DNA of 64,000 nucleotides from Heterohyrax brucei (GCA_028571685.1 CM053143.1:50027208-50091207); one strand, 5' to 3'; shown: positions 45,226 through 55,824, numbered from the stretch's first letter. The notes: generated by a model from the letters alone, not told the origin. A program made the numbers and translations.

Positions 45226-45251
45226 TTAAAAAAAAAAAAAAAAAAAAAAAA
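45226..45251 (+). repeat. Poly(A) run, 26 bp
   Basis: Uninterrupted A tract following the L1 fragment. Confidence 0.95.
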
Positions 45252-45474
45252 GCTTGGAATCAGCAGAGGCTGTTTTAAGAGTATTTGTTAAGAAATGGTG
45301 GTGGCTTAGTGCTAACATGAAAGAGAAATTGGTTTAATTGGAGATTTTTTTTATTTTCTTAAGGGTGGTACAACTTGCTGATAGCGATCACATGTGGAGT
45401 ATGAAGAAAAAGGTGTCAGGGATGATTCTCTTGGTGGTTTGATACCCTCTTTCTTTCTAGGAGTACTCTTCTAA

Positions 45475-45740
45475 GGACATTCTTTCTTCACCTGGAAGAA
45501 TTATTTTCTTCCTTTCTTCCTTCCAGACCCAACTCAGATATTTTTTCTGTGAGACGTTCAGCATTTCCCCCCAAAGATTTTTCTTTTTCCTGCGCTGTCA
45601 TATGATTCTGCTCATTCGTCTGTTTGGCACTTACTGAACTGTTGTGTAACTTCCATTTACAGCTGTCTTTTTCAGAAGGCCGTGAGCTGACATCTTCCCT
45701 ACCATATGGGTATTCAATAAGATTTATTGAGTGCATGTAT
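45475..45740 (+). repeat. Probable L2 LINE 3' fragment
   Basis: CCAACTCAGATATTTTTTCT, then TGTTTGGCACTTACTGAACT and TATTCAATAAGATTTATTGA resemble the L2 3' end. Weak. Confidence 0.4.
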
Positions 45741-46353
45741 TAATTAATATACAGTAGTCATCATTTTTAGATTAAACTACAATGTATTTTATATCTTCAT
45801 AAATTATAAAAAATGAATTGCACAGCACTTGGGCCTAAAGAGTTTTCTTCAACCTCTAAAACATTGGCTGTACATCTGTAATGTTTGACTGTCGTAACTG
45901 CTTTTTTAAAAAAAATAAAAAGATCCTTTTTGCTAATTAACAGGATGAGAGGCAGCTGCAGGTACTGGCAGATTACAAAATGTGTAATTACTAAAAGTAA
46001 CTGAAGCATATTATAGTATAATTCAAGAGAAAAAAACATCTGGCAGTTGCTATGTTAATTTGTCATATGAGAATCGAAGAAAGCACTTGCTGCAGCTGGC
46101 AGATCCATCATATCCCTGAAATAAATAGTACACCTTTGTTTTTGATTCTGCCGTATAATACAGAATTGAGCTTTATGTAACTTAATCTTCAGTCATCATC
46201 AAAAAAGATTTTTTCTGTTATGTTGTATGAATGAAAATCTACATGGCTTATCCTTAAACTGGGTGCTTCAATAACAACAGAATTACTTAAGCATTTATAG
46301 TAATTAATTGCAGTGTCTGAGATGTTGGCCCAAATTTAGATCTTTCATCCGGT
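45741..46353. other. Nothing recognised
   Basis: AT-rich. The words 'atctggcacataccatgttaatttg' near 44484 and 'atctggcagttgctatgttaatttg' near 46039 are similar, so a small unnamed repeat may be present. Confidence 0.4.
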
Positions 46354-46405
46354 CTCAAGTTAGCAGCCATAGCTCTTAACCACTATGCGATTAGGGTTTC
46401 CAAAG
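46354..46405 (-). repeat. AfroSINE head fragment
   Basis: GCAGCCATAGCTCTTAACCA then CTATGCGATTAGGGTTTCC, antisense head. Faces the sense copy at 46443. Confidence 0.8.
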
Positions 46406-46442
46406 ATATTCTGACTGTCTTATTTGTTTTATTTGAAGTATT

Positions 46443-46588
46443 TGTTATGTGGTGCAGTGGTTAAGCATTTAGCAGCTAACTGAAAGGTCAGCAATTTGAA
46501 TCCATCAGCCATTGGCTGGAAACCTAGGAGCTGTTCTACTCTGTTTTATAGAGTCACTGAGAATCAACTCCACAGCAACAGATGTTTT
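46443..46588 (+). repeat. AfroSINE
   Basis: TGGTGCAGTGGTTAAGCATT head, AGGTCAGCAATTTGAATCCA B box, CTGTTCTACTCTGTTTTATA body, GAGAATCAACTCCACAGC tail. Confidence 0.88.
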
Positions 46589-46669
46589 TATAGGTGGTGT
46601 TTTCAAAAAGACTAATGTCTTGTGTGGAAAACCTTGCTCTTAATCTCATGCCCCCAGGTTGCAGTTATA

Positions 46670-47155
46670 TACAGACATTCCCTGGGTTATGAGCAAGATC
46701 TGTTCCTAACTTCATCTTTAGGTTGAACTCGTAGGTAGGTTGAAACAGGTGCATGCAGTTCTCATTTAACCGTACTTTAGTGCAAAAAAGACTTGGAGCC
46801 TTTTTCCGTGATTTACAAGCTGCACCTAAAACAAGTGAAGGTGATTGTGATGAAGAATTTTATGAGTAGGGATTGATTTCCTGATGGCATAGTGGGTAAG
46901 TGCTACATCTGCTAACCAAAAGGTCAGCAATTTGAATCCACCAGGTGTTCTTGGAAACTCAGTAGGGCTGTTCTCCTCTGTCTATAGGGTTGCTATGAGT
47001 CTAAATCGACTCAGTGGCACTGGGTTTGGCTTGTTTTTTTTCCAGGGGTTCATTCAGTCATTTCAAAGTGAGGTCAAGTTTGCATGACATTAAAGGGAAT
47101 TAGAGTTGTCCTTAAGTCAGATGTTCATAACCGTGGGACATACTGTGTGTTGGTG
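46670..47155. repeat. Old DNA-transposon-like repeat split by an AfroSINE
   Basis: 46680-46866 (CATTCCCTGGGTTATGAGCA; AGGTTGAACTCGTAGGTAGG) and 47045-47150 look like two halves of one old element interrupted by the SINE at 46869. Class not certain. Confidence 0.4.
46869..47040 (+). repeat. AfroSINE
   Basis: GGGATTGATTTCCTGATGGC head, AAAAGGTCAGCAATTTGAAT B box, CTGTCTATAGGGTTGCTATG body, CTAAATCGACTCAGTGGCAC tail and GGGTTTGGCTTG. Confidence 0.9.
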
Positions 47156-47282
47156 ATGCTGAAATCTAAGTACATTTAGCATTTAAATTCTCTCTGTGTC
47201 ATGGATTAGGATATCTGTTTCTCATAGAGACAAATAGCAAAGTGCTAATGATTACTATCAAGCAGCTTGTTTTTTTTTTTCC

Positions 47283-47465
47283 AGTGGAATATTATTTATT
47301 CATAAAAAGGAATGAAGTACTGATGGGTGCTATGACATGGATAAACCTTGATGACATAATGCTAAGTAAAAGAAATGAGACCTAAACAGCCACATGTGGG
47401 ATGACTTCATTCATACGTAATGGCCAGAATAGGCAAATTCATAGTTAGTAGTTTCCAGGGAGGAA
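47283..47465 (+). repeat. Old L1 3' UTR
   Basis: GTGGAATATTATTTATTCAT, AAAAAGGAATGAAGTACTGA, TGACATGGATAAACCTTGAT and AGAATAGGCAAATTCATAGT are the classic old L1 3' block. Confidence 0.8.
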
Positions 47466-47472
47466 TCAACAC

Positions 47473-47524
47473 ACAAAAGCAAACCCACTGCTGCTGAGTC
47501 ATTTCCAACTCATAGTGATCCCTT
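47473..47524 (-). repeat. AfroSINE tail fragment
   Basis: AAAGCAAACCCACTGCTGCT then GAGTCATTTCCAACTCATAG, antisense tail only. Confidence 0.75.
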
Positions 47525-48080
47525 TGATCTAAGATGTCACTCGATGTCTCTTTACTGGAGAGTTCAGTCCATTCACATTCTGTGTAATTATTGATAGGTA
47601 TGTGTTTATTGCTGTCATTGTGATATGTTTATTTTTGTGTTGATGTTTTCTCTGTTGTTCTTGTTGATTTATCCTGGGACTTCCTTCTTTGTGAGTTGAT
47701 TTTTCACCTTTTTCAGGGCTAGTTTTGTGGTTGTTGAGACTCCTGTATTACATTTCTTGATTTGATATGTTGCATCTTTACTGTGCCTGATGGCTGCTCC
47801 TATGATCCCCTTTAATAAATTATGTATAAACCCAATTTTAATTATTACTAGTCTTATTAACTTCCTCTCCATCTGGAAGGACTGTAATGACTGTAGTACA
47901 TCACTCTTTTCAATATGATGAGATCATAGTTTTCATGATATGATCACTGGGTCATTTCACAATTATAGGTTTCTGGGTGATGTGTCCCAAATTTGCTTCT
48001 AAGATATAAAGTTAGTGGTTTTGTTCTTCTAAGCCAAGAGATATTTTCAGTATTTCTTGCAGCTTTGGTTTGGTTTTTTT
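47525..48080 (-). repeat. L1, antisense: ORF2 start and ORF1 end (outer element)
   Basis: Runs parallel to 37150-37740 of the antisense L1: ATGTCACTCGATGTCTCTTT, TTCACATTCTGTGTAATTAT, GACTCCTGTATTACATTTCT, then TTTTCAGTATTTCTTGCAGC (ORF1 end). It stops at a T run at 48069, where another L1 is inserted, and resumes at 50005. Confidence 0.78.
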
Positions 48081-48084
48081 TTTT

Positions 48085-49995
48085 TTTAAATATATGTGCT
48101 TGATTTTATTTGTTCAGGCATAGTTATAAATGATTTATAGACATTCATTTAATAGTTGCAGAAGGCTATTAAAACAAAGAGAAAGCCTCTAAACTCTCAG
48201 TGCTTCAACATGCTCACTCTTCTGTTCTCTAGAGGCATTGTCTCTTTTTTCTTTTTTTAATAACTTTTTAATTTTTTTATTAATTACAATAAAAGAGTAA
48301 AATTTCTAACATCTATCAATTATCTCATGTATGATAAACCCTCATAAACTCACCCACCCATGTAGCCAACACAGTCATTTTCTTCTATGGATAATTCTCT
48401 TATTAAGTCTTTGTAACAGGGGTCTCATACAACATTTGTCCTTTTGACACTGATTGATTTCACTCAGCATGACCGTGTTATGAGATGTTTTCTAAAATTG
48501 TCATTTTTTTTATCATAGCATAATGTTCCATTGAGTATATGTACCATAGTTTGCTTATCCATTCATCTGTTGATAGACATTGCGGTTGATTCCAGCTTTT
48601 TGCTGTTGTGGACTGTGCTGCAACAAACATTCGTGTACATGTGTCTGTTCATATGACAGCCTTTGTTTCTGAAGGATAAATTCCGAGCGGTGGAATTACA
48701 GGATCAAATGGTATATCTATCTCCAGCTTTTTAAGGAAGTGCCAGACTGTTTTCCAAAGAGCTTGTACTATTTTGCAATCCCACCAGCAGTGTAGGAGAG
48801 TTCCAATTTCTCCACAGCCTCTCCAGCATTTGTTGTTTTGTGTTTTTTGGATCATGGCCAACCTTGTTGGGGTGAGATGATATCTCATTGTAGTTTTGAT
48901 TTGGATTTCTTTAATAGCTAATGATCATGAGCAATTCTGCATATGTCATTCAGCTCCCTGGATATTCTCTTTAGAGAAACGTCTGTCTACCTCCTTCGCC
49001 CATCACTTAGTTGGATTATTTATCCTTTTCTTGTTGATATTTTGTAGTACCTTATAGATTATGGAGATCAGATGTCAGTCTGACATAGAGTTGCTAGACA
49101 TTTTTTCCCATTCAGTAAGTGGTCTTTTAATTCTTGTGATGAAATCTTTGGATGAGCAGAAGTCTTTGATTCTTAGTAATTCCCGTTTATCTATTTTTCT
49201 GTTGAATGTGCTTTGTTTGTCAGGTTTTGAAGTCTGTTTACATTGTGTATTAAAACTTCCATTATTGATCCTATTTTATCTTGGATGAGCTTTATTGTTT
49301 TAGATTTTATATTTAGGTCTTTTATCCAATTTGAGTTGGTTGTTGTATAAAGTGTGAGATATGGGTCTTGTTTCAGTTTTTTGCAGATGGATATCCAATT
49401 TTGCCAGCACCATTTGTTAGAGACTGCTCTTACCCCAGTTTAAAATCTTAGGACCTTTGTCAAATATTAGCTGTTCACAGGAGGATGGTGGCATCTCTGG
49501 GGTCTCTACTGTGTTCCATTGGTGTATATGTCTCTTTTTGTACTAGTACCAGGCTGCTTTGACAACTGTGGCAGTGTAATAAGCTCTAAAGTCAGGTAGT
49601 GAGAGACCTCCCAGTGTGTTCTTCTTCTTCAGTAGTGCTTTACTTATCCGAGGTTTCTTCCCTTTCCAAAAATGATGATTTTTTCTCCACCTCATTAAAA
49701 AATGTCACTGGAATTTGTATTGGGATTGCATTATATAAGTAGATTGCTTTGGGCAAAATAGACATTTTCACAATGTTGAGTCTTCCTATCCATGAGCAGG
49801 GTAGATAACTCCATTTGTGTAAGTCTCTCTTAGTTTCTTGTAGTAAGGTCTTGTAGTTCTCTTTGTAAAGATCTCTTATTTCTCTAGTTAGATTTATTCC
49901 TAGGTATTTTATCTTCTTATAATCTCACTGTTGGTATAAAGGAATTCTACTGAGTTACTTATGTTTATCTTATATCCTGATACTTTGTTGAACTC
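48085..49995 (-). repeat. 5'-truncated L1, antisense, inserted in the outer L1
   Basis: 48085-48250 is T/A-rich 3' material of uncertain origin; from about 48250 the sequence follows 32930-34600 of the antisense L1: 3' end of ORF2 with [20 protein letters not shown] (near 48770) and [15 protein letters not shown], then rightwards to the reverse-transcriptase region at about 49990. Broken frames. It separates two contiguous parts of an older antisense L1. Confidence 0.75.
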
Positions 49996-50004
49996 CTCTG
50001 TTAG

Positions 50005-50225
50005 TTCCAGTGGCTCTGAGTTTCTGTTTATCTGCAAATGTCTTAATTTCATTTTCATATTTGAAAGATAGTTTTGCAGGATATATAATTCTTGGTTGGA
50101 AGTTCTTCTCCTTCAAGGCGTTGAATGAGTCATGCCACTGTCTCCGTGCCAACATTGTTTCTGCTGAGAAGTCTGACTAAAGCCTACAGGGTTTCCCTCT
50201 GAATGTTAACTTTGTTTTGAGTCTT
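50005..50225 (-). repeat. L1, antisense: ORF1 C-terminal part (outer element)
   Basis: Antisense peptide MLARRQWHDSFNALKEKNFQ then RIIYPAKLSFKYENEIKTF is the ORF1p C-terminal domain, collinear with 37740-37960. Its continuation is at 48080-47525. Confidence 0.8.
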
Positions 50226-50249
50226 TAAAGCAGCTTCTTATGCTAACCT

Positions 50250-51199
50250 TTTTGAAATTGTCTATCTAATTCCCTACTGAACATTTCCACAGATACTTCA
50301 AATTGAATACGTTGAAAACTACCTATTATTTCATCTGTAACCCAAGTCTTTATTTTACCCCTGTTTCCTGTTTCCATGAATGACAGTATCATCTATGCAG
50401 TTGCTCAAGCAAACATCTGTAGTCTGTATTCAGGACTCCTTTTCCTCACATCTGTGAATCAAGTGCTACATATTCTACTCCTTAAATGCTTCAATTTTTC
50501 CATTTCTCTCCAAATACTATTGTTCATGCTATCAGTATTGCTGACCTAGATAACTATTGTAACTTCCTGATTTGACTGCGTAATCTAATTCTCTTACAAT
50601 CTATTTGTGCCTGTAATTCTCTAGAATCAGCTGATATTCAAATCTGATTATGTAATTTTTGTGTCTGAGGTACATCACTGCCTCCCCAGTGTTCTTAAGA
50701 CATAGTATTCATGTCCTCTCATGATGTGTAAGATCCTATGCAATCCGCTTTCTTTTTTTTTTAATTTCCACCTTCTTCTTCCACCCCCACCTCTTAGAAT
50801 CTCTCTGTGTCCCATCCATACTGAACTTCCTTCAGTTTCCTAAATATATTATCAGATCTTATTTTCTGGGCTTCACACATAGATTTGATTGCCTAGAACA
50901 TTCTTCTTTTTGTTTCCTGCATTCGTGTGCCCAACTTTTATGTATCTTTCATGCGTCAGCTTAAAAGCCTACTTCCTCTGGAAAGACAGCTCTGATCCCC
51001 CAAGCTGCTGTATGTATTCTTACAGCACCATGAACTTTTTTTTTTTTTAGAATTATTCTGTCTATTGCAAACTTAGTACCTTTTTAGTATCTCTTGTAGT
51101 TTCTAAGTTTGAGTGTGGCAGTGACTGGCTCTGCTCCTGCCTTATCTCCCTAGCATCTGGCATAGTGTCTGGCATGTAACATGCCATTCATTTCAGTGT
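50250..51199 (+). repeat. L2 LINE, left part, split by a provirus
   Basis: L2 3' landmarks in order: ACTCCTTTTCCTCACATCTG, GTCAGCTTAAAAGCCTACTT with CCTCTGGAAAGACAGCTCTG, TTATCTCCCTAGCATCTGGC, ATAGTGTCTGGCATGTAACA and CATTCATTTC. It resumes after the provirus at 53123 as AGTATTTATTAACTGAATAA. Confidence 0.75.
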
Positions 51200-51640
51200 T
51201 GTCTTAGTTATCTAGTGTTGTAATAACAGAGATACCTCAAGTGGATAGCTTTAACAAATAGGAACCTGTTCTCTCACAGTTTAGGAGACTGAAGTTTGAA
51301 TTCAGGCTGCCAGTTACAGGGGAAGGCTTTCTCTGTCTTGTCAGCTCTGAGGGAGTATCCTTATCAGTATTCCCCTGGTATAGGAGCTTCTGAGTACAGG
51401 GATCACAGGTCCAAAAAAATGTATTCTTTTCCTGGCTCCTATGAGGTCTGTCTCCTATCTGATTCTTTCTTTAGTGTCTCAAAAGAGATTGACTGAAGAT
51501 AGAACCTAATGTTATAGATTGAATCCTGCCTCATTAATGTAACAGCCTCTAATCCTGAATCATAGAGGTTAGGATTTACAACATATGTAGATAATCACAT
51601 GAGGTCACAAAATGGTGGAAAATCAATCATATCCTTGCCA
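51200..51640 (-). other. 3' LTR of MaLR-like provirus
   Basis: Left end TGTCTTAGTTATCTAGTGTT; landmarks CAGGGGAAGGCTTTCTCTGT and CTCAAAAGAGATTGACTGAA. The part that should end in TTCAATCCATGACA is lost after about 51640, where internal sequence follows. Confidence 0.72.
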
Positions 51641-52715
51641 CATGTAAAACACACCCCATCATATCATCCCAAAAGTCTTAAGTCAACATTAAGTACAAAG
51701 TTTCTGCAAAATTACTTATCTGTGAAATCTAGAATACAAGTTTCCCACTTCCAAAGTACAGTGGAACAAGAGAGACGTTTCTATTATAAATGGGAGAAGC
51801 TAGAAAGAAGGGGTAATGGGCACCAAGCAAGACAGCAACACATGTTACATTAGCTCTGAAAGCTTCAAAATAATCTTCTGTTCTCTGGGATAATTTAAGG
51901 CAGTGGCCCTCCTTTCCAGACTCTGGGTATTGGGTATACTCTCTGGATTCTGGTTGGAGGTCCCTGGGCTTCAGCTTTGCCTTCCAGGCCACTGAAACAG
52001 AAACTACTCCCTCAGATTTGGGAAGCCCTATTCTCCCAGTCTAAGTGACAACCCTACTCACTCAGCTTTGGGTGGTAGATCCAGCCCCATCTTTGTAGCA
52101 GTTGTGAACAGCATCTCCCACTCAAGAACCAAGTTGAAGATCTGAATGAAGCTAGGAGGCCATGACCCTACCTTTGAGACCTCAGAGGTTGTAGCCCTAC
52201 CCTTTGTGACTAAGGCAACTCTGCTTCCTGTACTCCGTGTATCTTCAGCTTCTGCTTCCTGGTTCCTTGGCCTTTAGTCCCCTTGGGATTCTTGGCCTGG
52301 CTTCTGCCCTGCTAAGACGAGTTTGACAAAGCCCTTTAGCTCTACCAGTAAATGCCCAGAGGCACCCCACTTTTCCAGGAATCCTCTTGCCCAAAGGAAC
52401 TCAACTCTTTCCCTCTGTAGGTAAGCTCCCATACCCTCTCACACCACCCTTCTGGTTCTGTTGCTGCCATTTCTCTGCTGTTGCTGCTGCTTTCTGTCTG
52501 CATGTTTCCAGTATGACCTCTTGTTGCTTCCTTCTGAGCTCTCATCACAGCTGTCTTTGGTGTGCACAATTCCACAGTACCCACTTCAAGCAATGTAGGC
52601 TTTTCCTATTAAGCATTTTAAAACTCTTCCAGCCTCTTCCCAGCACTCAATTTCAAAACTGTTTCCACATTGTAGGTATCTGTTAGAACAGATACCTACT
52701 CTTGGTACCAAATTT
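51641..52715 (-). other. Internal region of MaLR-like provirus
   Basis: Landmarks such as CCCAAAAGTCTTAAGTCAAC at the left and CAAAACTGTTTCCACATTGT at the right follow the order of MaLR internal sequence. Next to the 5' LTR the antisense strand reads TTGGTACCAAGAGTAGGTAT, in the position of the primer binding site. No gag or pol frame is present. Confidence 0.65.
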
Positions 52716-53122
52716 TGTTATCTGGTGCTGCTGTAATAATAATACCGCCAGTAGACAGCTTTAACAAACAAAAATTGACTCTCACAGCTTAGGAGGCTAA
52801 AAGTTTGAATTCAGGCTGCCTACTCCAGGGGAAGGCTTTCTCTGTCTTTCTGCCTTTAGGAGAAGGTCCTTGTCATCAAGCTTCTCAGCACAGAGATATT
52901 GGCTCTAAAGAATGTGCTCAACTCCTGGCTCTTCTGGCTTAGTGGTAATGAGGTTCCCCTCCTCTCTGCTTGATTATCTCTGTTGTATTTTAAATCATAA
53001 ACATTTTAATACATGTAGGATAATCGCATGAGGTCACAAAATGGTGGCCAACCACACCAGAGTGGGAATCATGGCCTAGCCAAGTTGACACACATTTGGG
53101 AGCCACAATTCAATCCATAACA
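52716..53122 (-). other. 5' LTR of MaLR-like provirus
   Basis: TGTTATCTGGTGCTGCTGTA at the left and ACAATTCAATCCATAACA at the right; landmarks CCAGGGGAAGGCTTTCTCTG and GGCCTAGCCAAGTTGACACA. Comparison with the 3' LTR (51200) would date the insertion. Confidence 0.75.
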
Positions 53123-53155
53123 AGTATTTATTAACTGAATAAACTTTGTGATTCC
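53123..53155 (+). repeat. L2 LINE, right end
   Basis: AGTATTTATTAACTGAATAA is the expected L2 3' end continuing from 51199. Confidence 0.65.
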
Positions 53156-53529
53156 CCAGTCATAAACTAAAATAAGCACTTAGAACTATGTTCTATGATA
53201 AAAATTTGTCTGGTCCTTTATAACTTTCGTCAGATAACTTCTTAAAATAAGTTTTCTATAAATGATCTTTATAAATAAAGCTTTATAACACAACTATTGG
53301 TTTTCCCAGCAGTAGTCTCTCTAATTTATTGTACTGTTTGATGGCTACATAAAAAATATAATCACTGATCACCTTGGTTTTAATATGAGGGCAAGTAGGT
53401 TTTAACTTTGTAAAAGCAATATGTAGAATATTTGAAATGTTGTTAATTGACTGGACTAGTTAACTGGTTCTCTGAAATTAACTAAAATTTACCTTCTTAA
53501 AACCACCTACTCTGTAACCGGTGTCCTAA

Positions 53530-53756
53530 GCCTCTTTGTGATTTCATTCTAGTGGGAAAAGATACTAAATAAGAAGGCAAACCAATGAAGAAGATATTTA
53601 AGATGTTTTAAGTACTATAAACAAAGTAAATGCAATGATGGTATAGTCAGTAACTGGAATAGAGTAAGGGCTAGAAGAGTTGTACTATTTTAGAAGAAAA
53701 TAATCAGAAAAGATAACATTTAAATTGAGACCTGAAAGACGGGGGTAGGGGAGGAA
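53530..53756 (+). repeat. Family X, left part
   Basis: ATACTAAATAAGAAGGCAAA, TGGAATAGAGTAAGGGCTAG and AACATTTAAATTGAGACCTG are the 5' half of family X; it breaks at the GC-rich element. Confidence 0.5.
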
Positions 53757-54563
53757 TGCCAGGAGCCAGCCCCGACAACTTTTTGGGGGCCCCGTGAAGG
53801 GAGGGAAATGGCGTCGGCGGAGAAAGAATTGAGGGAGACAGGAAGGAGTTTTGGAGAATGGCAGCCCGTCAAGGTCTGTCTTTCTTTATTTTTTATAGTT
53901 GGAGTGACGTGATTTTCACCCTGCCCCCCGACCACACAAGCTATTGGCTAACTTGAAACCAAAACCTTGTGGTCTCTTTTTCTTTCCCTTGTTAATTGTC
54001 AAGGCCTTCTAGATAATAGCCCAAGGCAGGTGTGTTGTGGTGATAATTGACAGTGAAAACAAAGTTATGCTCCGAGCTCAATCAGCCCTACCTGTACCTC
54101 AAGGTTAAAAGGTACAGGAGGAGGGGTCTAAAGGTTATAATCTCTATTTGTTCCTACTTTGCTCTTTATTTCATCTCTTCCTGTGGTGACAGTAAACACC
54201 TACCGTCCCCCACCCTGTGCCTTTCTTAAGCTGTTCTAAGAAGGGTATTTCTTTTCACATGTGGGGGGGATGTGCAGTTGGGGGAAGCCAGTGAAGCTGG
54301 GCCGGCCTTGGCATTCCCGGGCTGAGCATTTCCAGGCTGAGCATTCCCGGACTCAGCGTTTGTCCTTGTGCTGGGAGATGAGGGGGTATTTTTGAGGAGA
54401 GTTTAATTAGAATGAAAAATATACGGCCAGAAATGTGTCAGGGGTGAGATGCATCTGCCTGCCATCACATAGGCTTGTGGCTTTGCTCACAGAGGTCTTT
54501 GTGGGTGACGGGCTTCGGCAGAGGGAGAGACAAACTATACCAAAAAAAAAAAAAAAGAAAATC
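53757..54563 (-). mobile_element. GC-rich insertion, possible ERV LTR, class unsure
   Basis: About 0.8 kb, richer in G+C and CpG than anything else in the window, interrupting family X. GAGGAA occurs on both sides (53751-53756, 54564-54569), a possible 6-bp duplication. The antisense strand has CTATAAAAAATAAAGAAAG (TATA box plus AATAAA) at about 53882-53900, an arrangement typical of an LTR U3/R border, with a CpG-rich segment after it. Against this, the ends are not clean TG...CA and an A15 run (54542-54556) near the right end suggests poly(A)-primed retroposition. A 16-bp unit (GGCTGAGCATTCCCGG type) repeats three times at 54308-54360. No gene frame. Confidence 0.45.
54308..54360 (+). repeat. 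Short tandem repeat, about 16-bp unit, three copies
   Basis: GGCATTCCCGGGCTGAGCAT, TTCCAGGCTGAGCATTCC and CGGACTCAGCG are diverged copies of one unit in the GC-rich element. Confidence 0.75.
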
Positions 54564-54569
54564 GAGGAA

Positions 54570-55400
54570 AATATTCCAGGCAGATAGAGGAACAGCAGGT
54601 GCAAAGGCCTAATGTTCAGAACAAGTGGACTCTTGTCATTCAAGTGCAGTGAGTGAAAAAAGGGAATGATGTAAAGTTGAAGAGCAAGGCAAGAATCAGA
54701 TCATGAGAATTTTACAGACTATTTTAATTAGTTAAAATCCTAAGTGCACCAGTAGGAAATTACTAGAGAATTTTAAGCACCCTTAGATTTTGGTAGAAGA
54801 CCACTTTAGATGTGGAGAAGAGAGGGCAAAAATAAAGTCAGGAAGACCAGATATTACAGTATTATGCTGTTTTCCAAGCAATTGATTATAGTGACTTAGA
54901 ACAGGATATTTTCAGTGAAGACTGAGAGAAGTGAGCAGTTTTGAGATGTTTTAGGGAGGTAAGATAGGACTTTATGATAAACCAAATATATAGGAGATGA
55001 AGAAAGGGGAGGAATTAAAGATGACATGTCAGCTTTTGACTTGAGCAGCTGGATAGATGGTGATACCTTTACCGGGAAGGAGGAGACTTGGACAGGAATA
55101 GATAAGAAATAGTTTCCGTTTTGTACAGGCTACATTTGAGATGCTTATTAGTTTTCCTAGTATATGTGTCAGGCAGGTCATTAATTATACACAGAAAGTG
55201 CTCAGGAGAGAGGTCAGGCTAAAGCTACAGTGGTTGTAAGGTATTTACAGTCATGTCCTGGGTAATCACTTAAGGGTCACTGTACACAGGGAAAGTAAAA
55301 TCATGGGACTGTGACCTTTAATATTTAGAGGTCTAAGTCAGAATATCAAAGTGTCTGACCTGCCTGCTTCAGCCTCCGTTATTTTTAGTTAACTGAATGA
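54570..55400 (+). repeat. Family X, right part
   Basis: ATTCCAGGCAGATAGAGGAA with CAGCAGGTGCAAAGGCCTAA, then CAGGAAGACCAGATATTACA, GTTTTGAGATGTTTTAGGGA, GACATGTCAGCTTTTGACTT and CATTTGAGATGCTTATTAG. The longest copy in the window. Confidence 0.55.
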
Positions 55401-55624
55401 GAAAAGGGTTGAAAGCTTAGGGTGAATTTCTCTTTTTCAGTCGTCAGGGTTTTTGAAGCCACACAGACATTTAAGATCATAATGTTTGCAGCTGCTGACC
55501 ATTGTGCTGCATGCTAGGATTCAATATCTGTTTGTTTTAGATTCAAACAATCTGCATTTTGCCTTTTAGTTCTTGATATTATGTGGCAATTTTATGCTTT
55601 ACTAACTTCTTGATTGTTGGCCTT

Positions 55625-55810
55625 AAGAAACAATGTGATTTAGTTGAAAAAACATTTTGATTAACAGACTGGGTTTGAATCACTTTTTTTCATACAGTAA
55701 CTACCTTGGGAACAGTCAGTCGTTTCCTGAGTCTCAGAACCTTAACTTCTAAAATGGAAACGATACTACTTTGCAGCCTTGAAGGAAAGATTAAAGTACA
55801 GCAGAAATGC
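55625..55810 (+). repeat. MIR (old tRNA-derived SINE)
   Basis: AGACTGGGTTTGAATCACTT, CTTGGGAACAGTCAGTCGTT, CCTGAGTCTCAGAACCTTAA and CTTCTAAAATGGAAACGATA follow the MIR core. Confidence 0.78.
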
Positions 55811-55824
55811 CCTCAGCTGATGTT

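Larger units (their letters stand above)
51200..53122 (-). mobile_element. MaLR-like provirus, two LTRs and internal region
   Basis: Two antisense LTRs of the family seen at 25377, 27594, 36464 and 59612 enclose about 1.08 kb without coding capacity. The flanks AGTGT (51195-51199) and AGTAT (53123-53127) are a 5-bp duplication with one change, and the L2 sequence on each side joins up. MaLR elements are non-coding relatives of ERVL mobilised by other retroviruses' proteins. All open frames inside (83-99 codons) are chance. Confidence 0.78.
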
